A stretch of DNA of 64,000 nucleotides from Larix kaempferi (Eukaryota > Streptophyta > Pinopsida > Pinales > Pinaceae), in NCBI GenBank assembly GCA_027924585.1, contig BSBM01000320.1, positions 1,927,501-1,991,500 on the forward strand. The letters are read 5' to 3'. A model generated the notes under the pieces. The model saw nothing but the letters and a program-made list of their open reading frames with translations. It was not told where the DNA came from and did not search any database. Shown here piece after piece: positions 22,412-36,999 of the stretch. Within the stretch, counting starts at the first letter, position 1, and every line of letters starts with the position of its first letter. A program made the translations under genes and the position numbers.

Positions 22412-23702
22412 GTCGAGTTATTTACTATCACAGATTTTCTTTTCCTTTAAGATCAACCAATCTACTCTCAGTCTCAGTGAAAACCGAAACCACCCAGTAT
22501 TTTAAGATTTGTCGCTTCACGGATTGTCGCCAACATATAACCGCTTTGGGATAGTAATTATATGGATCGATGCCTTATGGATTTGGTTTAACGAGTGGTA
22601 TTGTAATTATATGGATCAATGCTTTTGGCAAAGATGTGTATGGCCACCGTCGGCTAAACAAAATTGAAACTGGACAATACAATAAAAGAAGACCCCGGCC
22701 ATCATCTAAGGTTCCAATTCCAATCATTCAAGACAAACTTTAAATCCAACTCTCACTCTTCACTTTTAACCAAATTTCCTGTGTCATCAATGATTAGAGA
22801 CCAAGGAATGGAATGTGAATGTGAATGTAGAATCTTTCTTAGAAGTACCACTAAAGACGAAAGGAGTGTGGAGGATACTTTGCAATGTGAGGGCAAAAAG
22901 TTAAAATTTGCTTACATATCTTCTATCAGACTTTGGTTTTTAAAACTATGTAGGAGGTACAAAATTAAAAGTTAGAAGTTGAAAGAATCTTTGTTCCATC
23001 ACTTTAATTATTTAAATTTGTATAATTTTTGGAGATGTGGTTGTCATAGGATGGGATTTTAGCATTTTTATTTTTATTTTTATAGGAAAATGAAGGCATT
23101 CTTGTTGCATACATTTTCGAACCTTATTTTGTCTTTAGCATTAGGACCTAAGTTTCTAAAGGAAAAATTTAACATTAGAACCTCTTTTCCATTTTTAGGA
23201 GTTGTCTTATTAGGAGCATCCTCTTAGTGAAAAACCACCTAATTGCCCCTAGAATATCACTTGGGGTCAAAGACCCTAGAGAGAGAACATGTGTCATGGT
23301 TGGAGACCTTCTTCATAGTGCTTGAGGCCTATAAGGTTCATTTTCCTATGCAAATCCCTTATTTTTCCTTCCAACCATGGCCGAGGTCCCTAGACCCATC
23401 ACAGATGTCAAAAACCAATTGATGGAATCCATATCTCATATCCCACTTAGAGGACTCGTGTGTTGCTACATGGGCTCATTCAAGACACTTGAAGTTCATA
23501 AGATTCAACAATATTAGGAGGAAATTATTTTCCTTCACCAACCATGTTCAATGACCTATGACCCATCCTTACTGGGTAAAGCTCCAAATGGCAGCCATAT
23601 CCAACCTCCATGCCAGACAACCCCTATAGAGGGTTTGTTTTGAGGTTCGCAGGTGTTCTTCATGGCCATTGAACCAAAGAAATGGTGTCTACTACCTAAG
23701 GC
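22412..23702. other. Gene-free 5' flank of the RRM gene (copy 1)
   Basis: Near the gene lie a leader and possible TATA box. Two related pieces starting GTAATTATATGGATC occur at 22554 and 22603. A plus-strand frame of 103 codons at 22664-22975 starts in frame further upstream in copy 2 because TAA becomes GAA near 46356; it matches nothing I know. From about 23160 on there is a degenerate repetition with roughly 165-bp spacing (CCAACCATGG... and CCAACCATGT... each followed by GACCCATC). The copy 2 equivalent is 46113-47403. Confidence 0.5.
22531..22542 (-). promoter_or_regulatory. Possible TATA box of the RRM gene (copy 1)
   Basis: On the minus strand the sequence GGTTATATG lies about 125 bases upstream of the start codon at 22411, a reasonable distance for a plant gene with a ~90-100 base leader. 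A second AT-rich candidate, CCATATAATTAC, lies about 25 bases further upstream. Sequence composition is the only support. The equivalent in copy 2 is at about 46232-46243. Confidence 0.25.
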
Positions 23703-24093
23703 CCAATTGTTTTCCTTTTCTAACTATAGAGTTAGATATATAGAAGGCCTTGATTTAGGGATTGAGCCCTTTGTTTCCCCTCTAGCCATGTTTAGACCTC
23801 AAAGACCATTTTCAATGCAAAAATCTCACTCATGGCACTTGTCTACCATGGCCTAGACAATGATTCATGGTGTGGTATCGAGACAAATTCTCGTTCACCA
23901 CGTGTGTTGTGGTTTAATCATGGCGCTTGTATCTCTCTAGTAGGATAGATATGTTGCTGTGGATCAATACCCAGGCCTTGAGGGTTTTAACTTGGGAAAC
24001 CCTCTTTCTCGTTTCTGCTGCCTTGCACTTGAATGTGCAAATTCAAGAGCTGGATATTACAGATCAAAGTGCCATCATTTGGGTTTCCCTTCG

Positions 24094-24763
24094 TTCCTCA
24101 GAGAATGATGTGCAATCGTTTGGGGGTTTTGAGTTTCCATTGAATTTGATAAGAACACATTGGAAGCACAGCATTCCTCGGAGATTTATGTGCAATTATT
24201 TGGGGATTTTTGGACCCCTTCATTCCTCAGAGAATAGTGTGCAATTATTTGGGGGGTTTTGTTTTCCAAACAATTTGATGGGAAGACATTGGAAGCACAA
24301 ACCATTTTTCCTCCGCCCCCTGTATTTCCTAGAACATTACGAAGGGAGGCTTGCACATTTAATGATTATGAGTAAACAAAAGGAGTCGAACATCAACTTC
24401 TTTAACTAGTTCTGCCTTTGTTTCTACTGGAGCTACTCGCTTTGGTTCTACTCCTGCAGGAATTGGCTTTCTAACTGTTGCGGGGTCAACTCAATCAGCA
24501 TCTTAGGGTTATCAGTCTTTACCTAGGTTGGAAACCCAGTGTTATCCATGGGAGGGCTCCTATATAGGGTTACATTAGGAAAAAGGCATGGTTTTGGACC
24601 GAAACGAGACTGGGGAGAATAATGTGAAATTTTTGGGGGTTTTGGTTTCCAAAGAATTTGACGGGAAGAGAGTGGAAGCAGTACGACGTTCCTCGGAGAA
24701 TAATGTGCAACTATTTGAGGGTTCTGTGTTTCCAAATAATTTGAGAGGAAGAGAGTGGAAGCA
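24094..24763. repeat. Degenerate ~75-bp repeat, five units (copy 2)
   Basis: Same five-unit block as at 392-1061. A substitution in the fourth unit lengthens its G run (TTTTTGGGGG), and one T-to-C change between units 3 and 4, near 24313, replaces a Cys with an Arg in the plus-strand frame. Confidence 0.8.
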
Positions 24764-25309
24764 TGGTGAAGGAGCAAGGGCATTAGTGTCGGGTACCTCG
24801 AATATAAGCTATGACTAGATTTTTTTCTCTCTTCTCTTAAATGTGTCTTGTTTAGTTTTTTTACTCCAATGCCATTTTTTTAATTCTTTTATATCTATGA
24901 CAACTCATGTGGATTCACTTAATATCTTATACAATCATATACACGCTCTAAAATACATGTAGTACAATCCATAATTTTAAGTATCGTTTATGACCTGTCA
25001 TAGTTCATTTTCAGTAGTTTCACATACTGTATATTTGTATGCACTTTTAGAAAAATCCAACCCTGAATGTGAATGCGGTTCTAACTGAGACCTATTGTGA
25101 GTTGGAACAATGGTATTCTTGGGTTTTTTAACCTATGTCCATTGCAGCTTTTCAACTCTTGCAAATTTAATTTAGAGCTTCTTTTTACCACTTCTCTCAT
25201 GGGCCTTGGAAAGAAGCGTTTTGGCTCTTTTCAAGATCATAGGAGGAGGCCCGAATTGTTTCATAATAAGGATAGTCTCCTAGATCAACGAGGAAAATGT
25301 AGGTAGCTT

Positions 25310-25447
25310 CCATTGTAGTAACAAAGTAGGAGCAGACATAATTGCAATGAGGACAATGATTTCAACAATTGATGTGCTATTTAAGTTGCCGACAAATTCC
25401 TCCTTGAGCTTCTTCTGAGGATCGAGGCAGTCACTAGAGGACTTCAT
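25310..25447 (-). pseudogene. PIGW/GWT1-like N-terminal exon fragment (copy 2)
   Basis: This is the second copy of the isolated PIGW-like N-terminal fragment, with the same KLKEEFVGNLNSTS motif and minus-strand ATG at 25445-25447. One substitution just past the matching part changes a Leu codon to Pro, consistent with no coding constraint there. No partner exon is visible within the 23.7-kb unit. Confidence 0.6.
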
Positions 25448-26280
25448 TGAAATATCATGAATATAGAATATTCTTCCACTCCAACGTGGAACATAAGCCA
25501 TTCTCTATATTTGACGAATACATGTGCTTTGTAATTACATTTGTTTTCCTCGTATATGGGTGCCTCTCGGTACATTGAGCCATTTCTTCAAATCCATTCC
25601 TCTTAATACTTTTGTATAGTATTGCAAATGGGTTTATTTGATTTAGTGATTTGTTGTAGCTCTCATTAGTATTAATTTTTCCAGATGGAATGTTAGATAG
25701 GTCAAAACGCGGTTTTCACACACCTGTCACAATGTTACCATTTAAAGATGGAAAATCATAATAACTTGAAAACTACAATATCAAATCCTTCTGCCAAAGT
25801 TTATGCTAGAGAATTCACACGATACAGATTTAACTATTCTTGAAAAGTTATCGCCACAAGCTAAAATATCAAAGAACCTTGCAGATGTGCTAACAATTAG
25901 TATTTTCTAGAAGTTACAAATTTCTTTGCTAGTAATATCTTGCTTAGCAATTGATTTCTCTCATTCAATTCAACTCTTCTCTGATGGGTTCCCTACTTTA
26001 AATATCTATCTCTTCTCCTGCAGGATCTACTTAAACAGTTGTGGCTGTAGATTTCATCCAAATTTTCATGTGTAGGGTTTACGTATTTCTTTTTTTTTTA
26101 CATTTCATGCATGGCACTAGGTTTTGAAATCCTCCTTATTGTGGACGGTTCGTGAAAATAGAGACCCACAGTGGCTTCAATGTTGGCATAATTTGGTAGG
26201 TGGTTTGGCCATTGGACAGTTTATTTTTATTGGTCATGGCCGGGACTAATGACCGAATCCTTTTCTACCAACCCAAACAT

Positions 26281-26443
26281 AGATTAATTCTCATACTTAT
26301 TAGATTACCTATTAACAAGTCCTTCTCATCCCGTCCTTATCGAAAAAAAGAGTCATTATAATAGATTAATTCTCATACTTATTAGATTGCCTATTAAAAG
26401 GTCATTCTCATCCCGGCCTTATCGAAAAAAGAGTCATTATAAT
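26281..26443. repeat. 82-bp tandem duplication (copy 2)
   Basis: Same pair of 82-bp repeats as at 2579-2741, beginning at 26281 and 26363, with the same internal differences between its two members. Confidence 0.9.
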
Positions 26444-29400
26444 ACTTACCTTCTCGATGAGGTAGTCTGTAGAAGGACTGATTGACCGATATGTTATATA
26501 TGTTGTCATAAAGTCTTGTCTTTTCTAGCACTAGAGGCAAATTGGATGGATTCATTGATTAGGAAAGTGGCAAGTGAAGTAGTCTTTCCTTTCTGTCTTT
26601 GTGCCTTTTGAAAAACAACAATAGGGTATTTCCTCACGGGCGATAGCGATGTAATCTTTATTATTCCTGGTGAGTGGTAGTAATGTCGGCTCTCCCGATG
26701 AGCAACGTGTTACGGTTTAGTTGACTAACGGTTCTAAATAATATTGGGTCACCAGTAAAAATGGATATGTTAATACACAGTAACATCACTTATTCCCAAC
26801 GCAGGCTTTCTAAAGAATGGTGTGATCTACACCAACTACATGCACACTGAATCACATGGACATTGTATGCGCTATGCGTAGTCTTCTATGTAATATTTAT
26901 CACTCTAGATATATGATGCTTTAATGAATAGAAGGAAGATTAAAGAGAATCAAGATTTAAAGGAAATACCAAAATGACCTTATGTATTGTGACAACATCT
27001 CCACCATACTTACTAGATAGTAAATATCTCGCTACTCTAGATGCAACAATGATCCACCAATAATTAACAGTCAACAATGATTATGTAATCAATCTTCCAA
27101 TTGTCAATGATTAATGTTATTCTTGGAGGAATATGATATTTATAGCCCATGTTTGACAATGTTTTCACCGTGATAGAGCTATTTGAGATTTGCGATTTAT
27201 CTGAGAGAACTAGCATAAATCCCTTCTTCAATTAACTCGTGCATGCGATTTTTCTTGATAACTATTGTTTAATCTAATGATTGTTACCTTTCTCTTGTTA
27301 TACAACGATAACAGTATTGATGACACCTTCCATAGGTTTTGTCAATAGATGGTGTGAAAACCGTAGCATATATTCTTTAGACCGATTCAACAAAGTTGAA
27401 CATGTGCCTCTGGAGGATCCCGGACTACCTCACATTCATGTGTTAGTTAACTCTTCCGGATGAGGGACTGGTCTATCAATCTGGTGCATATTTACCCGTG
27501 TTTAAAATTATTTTCGTTAGCATTGTTGAATATGGAATTAGTTTCTCATGTGCGTTCCATTTCTTGTTTTCCTTCGCTTTAATAACTTGTGTCGGAATTC
27601 TAAACAGCTATTTTCTTGACAAGTTTATTTTAAATCCAATGATCATTTTCCTTTTGGCTTTTATCCTATGCTTTTTATCATGTAAGTGTTGCAAAACTCT
27701 CTGATTTTTCTTGAGTTTTTCAGGCTGTGAGGTTTTCATCCTCAATTTCCTTAATTCAATGAAGTTTTGTTTCTAATATGTAACTCTCGGATACATGTAG
27801 ACGAATCTCCTTGATCGAGCAATAAAGATGGTGGAATCCACTTAAGCTAACTGTCTAACTGAAACCAATAATAAACTAAGTGCGTGCAGTTTCAAAGATA
27901 AAATAAATATAGAATGATGGAAGCAAATAACAAGATTTAACTATTTTCGTTAAGAAATATTTGTGAAGAGGGAGTCTGCTTTACTAGGGAGACTCTCACT
28001 CAATCACTCTAAGTTTTCTTTGAAGGTCTCCACCTCCACAGCAATGGTTTTTTATAAATATCTCTAAGAATATATGCTTCTTTGCTTGGACTTCATGACC
28101 TACACTGTGATTCCATACCAAAAGAAAGTGATACTTCTCACGCATGCATAAAGCTTTAGATCCTCTAGTTTTTTTAAGAAACACTACACTCACAGCTTGT
28201 GGTTCAATCTCAAGTCTTTAAATTTGGCACGCACATATTCTTCTCTAACTATGGTAGCTTCATGATGGGTTAAATACTCAATTAATGGATTTTCATTTTC
28301 AATCTAATACCACACTCCAAATCTCTCCCCAGTTTTTCAAAGACTAAATGTTTAACCCTTGATTGGATACAACTGCAACGCTTGCTGTTGGATTAGTGAT
28401 AAGCTTGCTAGGATTCTTGTGAGTTTTTCATTAAATTCAATCACTTGGGATACAATTTTCCAAGCTATTTCTAATAGGTTATTTCCTCTCAATTAGCAAC
28501 ATAAATGGATTGGTCATTGGATAAACTTTGGAAACATCTCAATCTGTCTATTCAATAATAAATCAACATTTTCACCAAGCTACATATCCAAATCCAAATC
28601 CCTAAAGCTAAAGAATCAATGATTTTGAAGTTTAATTCCATATTATTAGATACTCTTAGAAATGATGATGCATAATTTGAGCACCGCACTAAAAAAAGTG
28701 TTCATATGTGACTTGATTATATGGAATACAAATTGGACAAGAGCTTCCATTTCCCCTATTTTACTTCTTCCCTCGGTATTCCCCATGCTTTCAAACCTCA
28801 CCTTGCTACCATACCTAATCATCCTCTTTCTTCTTCTTCCATTATTCCTTCATCCTCACTTTTTGTATAGTGGTGTCACTATTGTAAGACACATTCCCAT
28901 TATTCTACACAATGTTGGGTGGTGATTCAACACTAGACCACCACTAAAGCCTTATAGGTTTACCAACAATTTGCACAATATTTAAACCAAACTCTACCCT
29001 TTAACCCCATATTGACTCTAACAACATCTCTCTTTTGAACCCTACCTACCCCAATCCCACTCGGATCTTGATGTCTCACGATTACTTTCCAGCTCATCAT
29101 GAAATATTATTTACCTTTAACTATCACATTATCACAACCCTATTTTTTTATAATGGAAAACATGATAATCTTCTCTTCACCACCTTGGTCAACTCTTTCC
29201 AGGTTCCAAAAGCAATCCATGTAAACCCTTGTCACCCTCGTGAGGCTAAAGATGAAGGATCCTAATTTTGGCGAGACAAAAATGTTCCAGTGTTTCTTTT
29301 CATGGCATGATTGATTATGAAATTATGAATCTTCATAGTTTTGATTTAACTATCAGTATACCATATAAACATAAGCGCAGCACCATCTAAAATGCTCCTC

Positions 29401-30180
29401 CCAATATATATCAATGCTCCATTTCCAAGCTTCCTAATGACCTGGCAAGTTTCAAATCTTGCGTGATTCTTTTTTCTGTGTAAATGTTTCCCTTGAACAT
29501 GGTCTGGAAATATGCTAGAGAGACTTGAATCCTGGTGGAGGCAATAGCAGTTCCCCAAATTCACCTCCTTGCTATCACCAACCACCTCCCTACATTCACT
29601 GACCTATCAAGCCACTATTGACGGCTTGTTGTTTTGAGTGGGTAATGTTCAAGGATAAAACCTAAGTCCATGCTAGGTATTAATGTTGTCACGGGTTGGT
29701 AGTTTTACACTACATCTGTTGCTAAGGAATTTTCAATGATCATAGTGTATCTGTTTATAGTGACCCTGATAAGTTAATTTTATTACTTCATAACAAATAA
29801 CCACAAAAGTAGGTCAAGAAGACTAAGGGAGTACATCCAACATGGGTAAAAAGTCAGAGCACAAGAACAAATCTTAGATCAACAATTTTTTTAGCTAAAA
29901 GTTAAATGTCTAGCTAAGGGAATATATAAAATATGGTGCAAGTACCAGAAGGATGCCAGAAACTAAAATGTGTTGGTGTTGCATCAAAGAGAGGATGTCA
30001 AATCCTAGTGGAATTGGTTGCTAAGGATGAGGGAGAGAGCTATGAATCAATTTCCTCATGGAATTCATCAATGACTATGAAAGCGCCAATGCACTGGGGG
30101 ATGATATCCTCTCAGGAGTAGTCATGGATGAGAGATATGGATTCTCTATCCGGTTGAGATCGAAAGAGTGAGGAAGTCCA

Positions 30181-33100
30181 TGTAATATCCCAACTTTTTG
30201 ACTAACTATGTTATGATGTTATATTGGGCTACGGCCCCAGCATATGTGATTTATTATTGGGCATAAGCCGTAGCATGTTTTGATCTATGTTCTCATGAGT
30301 TGATATATATTGGGTAGGTACTTTGATTGTTTCATTTTTTATTATATACTGGGCAGGAAAACCCGAATGGATAAACTTATGTTGTGATTCAGTTACAATT
30401 ATGATATACTGAGATTTTTATGTTACCTTATACTGTGCAGAGTATGATTCACATGGATGATTATTTAGTGTGTTGAGCATGGACTCAGAAACACAGGAAT
30501 GACCTATATACTGGTCCTAAGCCCCGATATATTTAGAGGATTCTTATTTCGTACTGGTCCTAAGCCCCGATGTACGTTGAGTGTTGGGCATAAGCCGTGG
30601 AGCACTCCAAGCTTGAAAGAAAATGAATACCGGATCCAAGGCCACTTAAATATCCTAGATGTGCCTCACAACCACATTCTATCTCCAGTGTTGAGCATAG
30701 GCTCTGGAATTACACTAACGTAACGCCCATGTGAGAGTGTTGAGCTAAAAGGATCTGAAGAGCACTCGGGGTTACTAGATCTCAAGTGTTGAGTCGGGAG
30801 GACTCTGAATATCACTTGTGTGTTTTATCACAACTATTCGACTTGATTAAATAAATCTTATTATCATCAAATACTGCAGGAACTACCATGTTAAAACGAG
30901 GGAATCTGACATGCAAAGGGAGAGACTAGAGGTGCCTTTACCAGCTTACCGAAACCATGCAAAGAAGTGGACCCTTTCCTTAAAAAGAATGAAAAGAAGC
31001 ATCATGTGAAACAAAATGCTTAAGGACCACAAAGCTAAGTATTATTATTTAGGAGTTTCAATATATAATATTGTTATTTATTATATATATACTTATGCAT
31101 AAGTGGGCTGCCACTTACTAATTATTATTTATTAATATTTAGATAGAATTGTAATTTTTATATTATTATTATTATAAAAAAGATTAAAGATCAAAAACAC
31201 TTTAGTAAAACAAAGTTGAGAAGTGCTAGTTCCAAAAATAACTAGCAGTTAAATAAGCAAATACTCTTTTATAATTTAAAATTATTTTGAAGAAACCAGT
31301 GAATTCCAACAGTCCTAGTTCAAGATTTGTCCTACTTAAGGAGGACAGACCCCGAAGTTTGGGGGATCTTTTCTTTTAGTATTATGATGTCAAGACAAAC
31401 TCTCTGTTCAAAGAAGTGAACCTTCCCACATCAATTTTCCAGATATGAACCAGCTACATATCTAAGGCCTCTACCTCTCAGTTTGCATGTTAGAACCAGC
31501 TTGGGGGGATTCCTACTGAACCAGGAACGGTTGTAGAATCATGGTTGGGTGGAACGTGGTAGTCCCAAATTCGTCCATTTCAATATCGATTATCAGGTCA
31601 GCTGAGGGTTCAGCAGTTTTTCATTAACTAGTTGGCTGAGTGTGCAGGTCATTACAAGCAGGAGCAAGCTACAGGAATAAGCAGGTATGAAAATCCTATA
31701 AGACCTTCAAACTGATTATTTTCTCTTCTGAATGGTATGTTAAACAGTATTGTTCTCTATATCAGATTTTAAATTCAAGATCTGCCCAGAATCCCAAGGC
31801 ATTGCCTAGCAGGTATAGCCAGCTAGCCTTTGCTAGTCAAACACAATTTTACACTTATAAAGTTTGGGGATTGTGAAGCATTGTTTTAATTATTAAATCT
31901 AAGTTTTTATTTCCTTCTTATCTGTCAATAGATTTTTGAGTTAAATTGTAGCATGTCCATCTAACTACTAAAATCAATTTTCTTTTAGCATAAATGTTGG
32001 TCACTTTATAAAACGATTTAGAAACTAAGATCCCCAAACTTAGCAAACATAGTCATTACATAAATCTGGTAGAAACGAGTCTGTAGGGCTTAACCCTAGC
32101 ATTTTTCTTCCTTTTTGTTTTATTTACATTTTCTTTCCAAAGCAATTGCTCTCAAACCACGACGACGTTACACAGAAAACAAGACTGATATATATCCACT
32201 ACCGATCTAAATAGTTCTTTCTTTTTCTTTTTAGAAATCATACATCTACCACATTTAAAACGAAGACAGCATATAGGAAAGAGATCGTTACATACTCATA
32301 CACACTTTTCTTTTCCAATGAAAAACAAGCATCATACTTAGCTATCGCTACCAATCATCACCCTAGCACATCGAGGAGACATAGAACTCTTACAAACACA
32401 CAGACCCTAGTATTCTATCAAAACAAGAATAAATGCCAATAAGTATGCAGTACAAATAGACGATGATTTAAAGTGCTGGAAAGTTACAAACGCAGACGCC
32501 TATCGAAAACAGAGGTCAAGGGTCGAATCCCATGGTCTTCTCATGCCCAAAACTTGTAAGTATTTTTCCTACGGGATTCATTATTTCCAACCAAAAATAA
32601 GATGCTGCGTACAGCTCTTGAAACCCTCTCCACACAAATTTCCACTCTACCAACACAGATAGTAAGTGAATCGAGACCATCTTACTCAAACCCTACCTAC
32701 ATTACCAAATTAGATGTGCAGAGAACCTCAGTCGATCTCCTATGTTTCCAACAAGCAACTCATCGTATGCACAGAAATATCATAGCACTATTTCAACTCA
32801 GTTAGCAAGCAAATTGAAACCAACACACAAATCCTAGCTACGTTTGCCAAACTGAAGGCGCCAAAGACATTTTATCATTCAGACATTTGGAACAACAGTT
32901 ATAAATTTCCCAGAAACTCCATAATTTTAGAATCGAACCAGTACAGACTTAGAGTTTTGTACTCACACGGGAAAACGTATAGAAGTAAATACCATTTTTA
33001 AAACCGTTACAACCATACATCTCAGATAGGAGTCATGTCCTCTTTTCCAGAAACAAAATAGCATTTACATTGTTCAGAAATTAGAAATGTTGAGCAACAA

Positions 33101-34517
33101 AAATAGACCCGGATTCATAATCGATTTTTACATCACAGTCCCAACTGTGTATTCAGCTTTAAAGTGCATTGAAACCCACATTTCCCTGGTCTAGCCATTA
33201 AGCAACCAACAGACTTCCCGAAGTGATTCAGTAAAGCCAATGGCTTACGGGAGTCTCTTTCCTAAACCAGGACAAGACGCATACATCCATCATCAGAGGT
33301 GCGAGAGGTAGGGAAACGAGTGGGTAAGCTGGACTTACCAATACCCTAGCCACGCCTACAGCACCAGGAGCCATCGCAGCTTCCAAACCAAAGCATTTTA
33401 TCACCTGCCATTACAACACATTTCACTAGTTAGTCAACCCTGCGATTTCGAATCAAAAGCAGAAAGGTAAAATCTCAACACAGTGGAGTCTTTTCTTACC
33501 TGTTAGAAGTATTACATCCGCGAAATAGTCGAGCTCCACAGACGCTAAATGCACTGACCACGAGCATTGCTCGGGTCAGGGCACACACATAGCCACCTTA
33601 TGAATGAAGTGTAGAACCAGCAAGACTAACAACAAGTCGCAAACCAGACTGAGGCAAACAAAACCCCAAATGCTACCAAACCATCGATGAGAGTCTGTCA
33701 ACCACTTCGCATTAAAGGTGCAGTTATTGCCACACTAACCCTATCATAGTGGAGGTTTGATTTTTGAACAAAAGCTATAGTGGAGTCGTGAACTCAAACC
33801 CACACTTGTTTAATTTACAAAATAATATAGTGGATTCATGGACTCAATTCACCCTTGTTTAAATATACAAAAGACTCATAGTCGTGAACCTCGCCTTGGG
33901 AATAATTATATTGTGAACTCCCATGGCATGGGGTACCCGTTATTAATAGTTTGTCATTCACCCTAGTAACATGAAGCCATTAGTAAAGTATGGGCCAACA
34001 TCTAGGGGTAGCACGTTCAGGTTAGAAATACCTGCAACCACAGAAGTAAGGAATAACATTAGCAATATGCTAAGTAAGTCCGGCAACCACAAATCTTACC
34101 CATACCTCTAGGCAACCCTGCCGAGGTATGTAATTACCTTTCCTGGAGTATTACAGCACCCACCATGAGAACAACATACCATCAACAAAGGAGCTCATCA
34201 CCTGAAGGTGTCATTAGACATTCACATTCCAGTCCCATGATTCTTGAAACATTAAGGAGTGCTATTTCTTCCTTTGCACTAACATGTACAACTGTAATTA
34301 AAACATGCCATCATTTTGTTTCCACATCGCTTCCGCAGTTCTAGAACTCACACATTGAAGAGACCCTGTTATATAAAAGTCTTATGCTTACATTTCTTTA
34401 TGCAAGTATGGATGTTTTTATTTATGTTAAAATTAACTTATGAATCCTTCTCCTTTGAATTAACGATTATTGCAGGCAGGAAAAATTTTAAATTTTTGTT
34501 ATTTTTGGGACATTACA
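30181..34517. mobile_element. Solo LTR, type 1, 4.3 kb (copy 2)
   Basis: Same element as at 6479-10817, with GTCCA at 30176-30180 and 34518-34522. It is 2 bp shorter because of a small difference near 31080. A substitution near 34110 changes CTCTCGG to CTCTAGG and stops a short open frame that is open in copies 1 and 3, evidence that the frame is not a gene. Confidence 0.85.
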
Positions 34518-35401
34518 GTCCAACTCTCCTAACACTCAAGGGTGAGAATTTGATAATTCTTGAAGGAACTACTGCGAAGTCCTAGTTTGGGTAGTCGCCC
34601 CTGAAATAAATCAATGATGAGGATGGAACTTAATATTCTCAATTGGCGCGTTTTTTTAGTATTTTTTTATTTTTACCCCTGGGAAGTTTGGCTTTTCAAA
34701 ACTATCATGTTTTTTTTGTTCGGTGTTTTGTATCTTCTTTTTTTCTAGGAATTCGACAAGAAGAATTTTGTTAATAAATAGTTTACATATTTACATTCAT
34801 ATCATATTCCCTTACAAGCTCGACGCTATATTTGATATTCAATTTTGACCCTTAGAATAACAAAAAAATGGTGTACCACCTATGATCTGTTACAGTTTTC
34901 CATATTTAAACGGGAGTGATTAAAATCTAACTGCTATATGGCCTGATAAACACCGTCTAGATCTCTTTCAATATCTAAGGCAAAAATAGATTAAACTACT
35001 ATGGTGATGTAGACCGTTGCATTCATGACAGCTAAAATTGGTTTTTCCATAGAAGGTTTTCATCATCCATCAATTCAAGCCTCTATCACAAATTGATATG
35101 AAAGCATAAAACTAAAAGAAGCATGAAAACCAAAACTTTTATCCCGGGAAGCATAAATTTTCAACCAGAGGAGGCTTGGGCCCATAAATTCCTCTCCATG
35201 AATATGTTCTTCATTTTTAAATTCTTTCTCAAGGATATATTCCATCATTTTTATTTGGGTAGTGGCATACATTTCAGCATAATCTTGAGCCACTTTATGT
35301 GTGTACAAACTTCACCCGTGTCTTTCACCATATTAAAATTTTATAAAAATGTGGGAGGACAGAGACAGAGTAAGGGTACAAACTAGAGAAATTAGGTAGA
35401 C

Positions 35402-36120
35402 TTATTTTGTGATCCAGAGGGATATCGGTGGCCACCCACCTATTCCACTGGCTCAAATCAGCTTCCCATTTTGCCAATTTTCTAGTAATGTTTCTATAGT
35501 TTTTCGAGTCCCAAACTTCCGGGGCCGTTTTGAGGCCCTAAACGATGTTTCTTGGGAAATCTTGGTCCAACGAAGCCCATCTATTTCATGGCCCACCGCG
35601 TAGTCCTCGAATAGATCTTTCCAACGGGTTACCGAGCGCCCCAAACGGAGATCGTATGCAAAAGTTATGACCCCGGGAAGTTGACTGTTCAACTAACCAC
35701 CTTGTGGCCTCAAACTTTATGGCGGTTCATCTTCTAGGGTTAGGTTTTTGGATGCTTGGGATTATCTCCCTCATGCTTATGATAAATAGGCCCTTTCGAC
35801 CTCTCTTTGTATTCATCTTGACACGAATGAGCACAACGGCCACATCTCTCCTCAGAAATAGCTACTACCATTCTAGTTGTTGTATTTACAATCTCTTCTA
35901 TTTCCGATATTTAATCGAATATGTGTTTCCTGTATCGCTGTGTTTCTTGCCATATATCTATGTATGTGAATGTATATCTCTGTATATGCTATCTTTTGTT
36001 TCGTTCCCACACAAATCCGGATCAGTTTGCCATCCTCTAAATGAACTAGTTAATTATCACATTATTCTACTTCAATTCCTCTTTCAGGTATTTTGTGGCA
36101 TTCATGTTTGAAGTCTAAAT
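35402..36120. mobile_element. Eroded LTR-like remnant (copy 2)
   Basis: Same remnant as at 11702-12420. It shares several bases with copy 3 against copy 1, for example TTTTTCGAGTC near 35500 and CCTTTCGACC near 35795. Confidence 0.4.
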
Positions 36121-36137
36121 AACATTGCTTGCCACTT

Positions 36138-36266
36138 AGTCCTACACGACAAGGAGGATAACCATATGTCAATTCAACTCAGTCCTACACGACGAGGAGG
36201 AAAATCAAAGTTCCACTAAACTCAATGCTACATGATGAGGAGGGAAATCACAAAGCAGTTACCAAT
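36138..36266. repeat. 43-bp triple tandem repeat (copy 2)
   Basis: Same three 43-bp units as at 12438-12566. Confidence 0.8.
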
Positions 36267-36999
36267 CCCCCCATCTCAGGGAGAGCTTCTCCATCCTCCC
36301 TGTCTCGGGGAGAATGTCTCACTGATGCTGCGACATCAACAATTGTTGTATCACAGTCTGCAGATTGACTCGTGCACATTGTAAATTCCATTCTTGACTT
36401 GAACTTGAACACCTTCCTTTCAAATTGTCAAATACTATTGGCTCAACACTGAAAATGCTTCGGGTCTCAATCTGCTTCACCCATGTACTTCTTCTGTTAA
36501 TCCTAATTCTTGTATGCTTGTTTTGAAGCTCTAATGTGAAAATTCAACAGATTAAAATTGTTTTCATGTTTCCGATGGCCACATGTTCTATGACATAGAA
36601 AAATTTTCATTTAGTTTGATGATTTTTTGAATATTTAGAACCTTATATTTATTTAATAATTCATTTCATTACGGGTGCGTGAAAAACAGAAGCAGTTGGG
36701 TTTGAGAAAGTGCCTTGGATGTACCAGACAACCCCATCGGTGATCTAGGTAGGCTCCAACATTGCATTCTAAACTTGGGTATGATTTTTATTAGATTCTT
36801 GTCAGTAATTTCCAGATTTTTTATCATTGCAATTCTAAGGGAAGCAATATTTAAGAATTGCTCTTATGCCTTTCAATTTCTCCCAGCTCCCATGGAAAGG
36901 TATAACTTGAGCATTATGTAGAGTTTCGGGGATGCCAACTAAATTATTTTTCTTCACCTCAATAGAAAAAATCAAGTAGTCAATTTGCATTTTGTAAGT

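Larger units (their letters stand above)
1..23702. repeat. Tandem 23.7-kb unit, copy 1
   Basis: The first bases of the window recur at 23703 and again at 47404, and everything between recurs in the same order and orientation. The copies agree almost everywhere by eye. Copy-specific differences include a 6-bp insertion near 19573, a 2-bp difference near 7378 and scattered substitutions. The boundaries given are only the phase of the window, because the array continues past both ends and the true junction is hidden. A recent large tandem duplication is the simplest reading. An assembly artefact joining haplotypes is the main alternative. Confidence 0.95.
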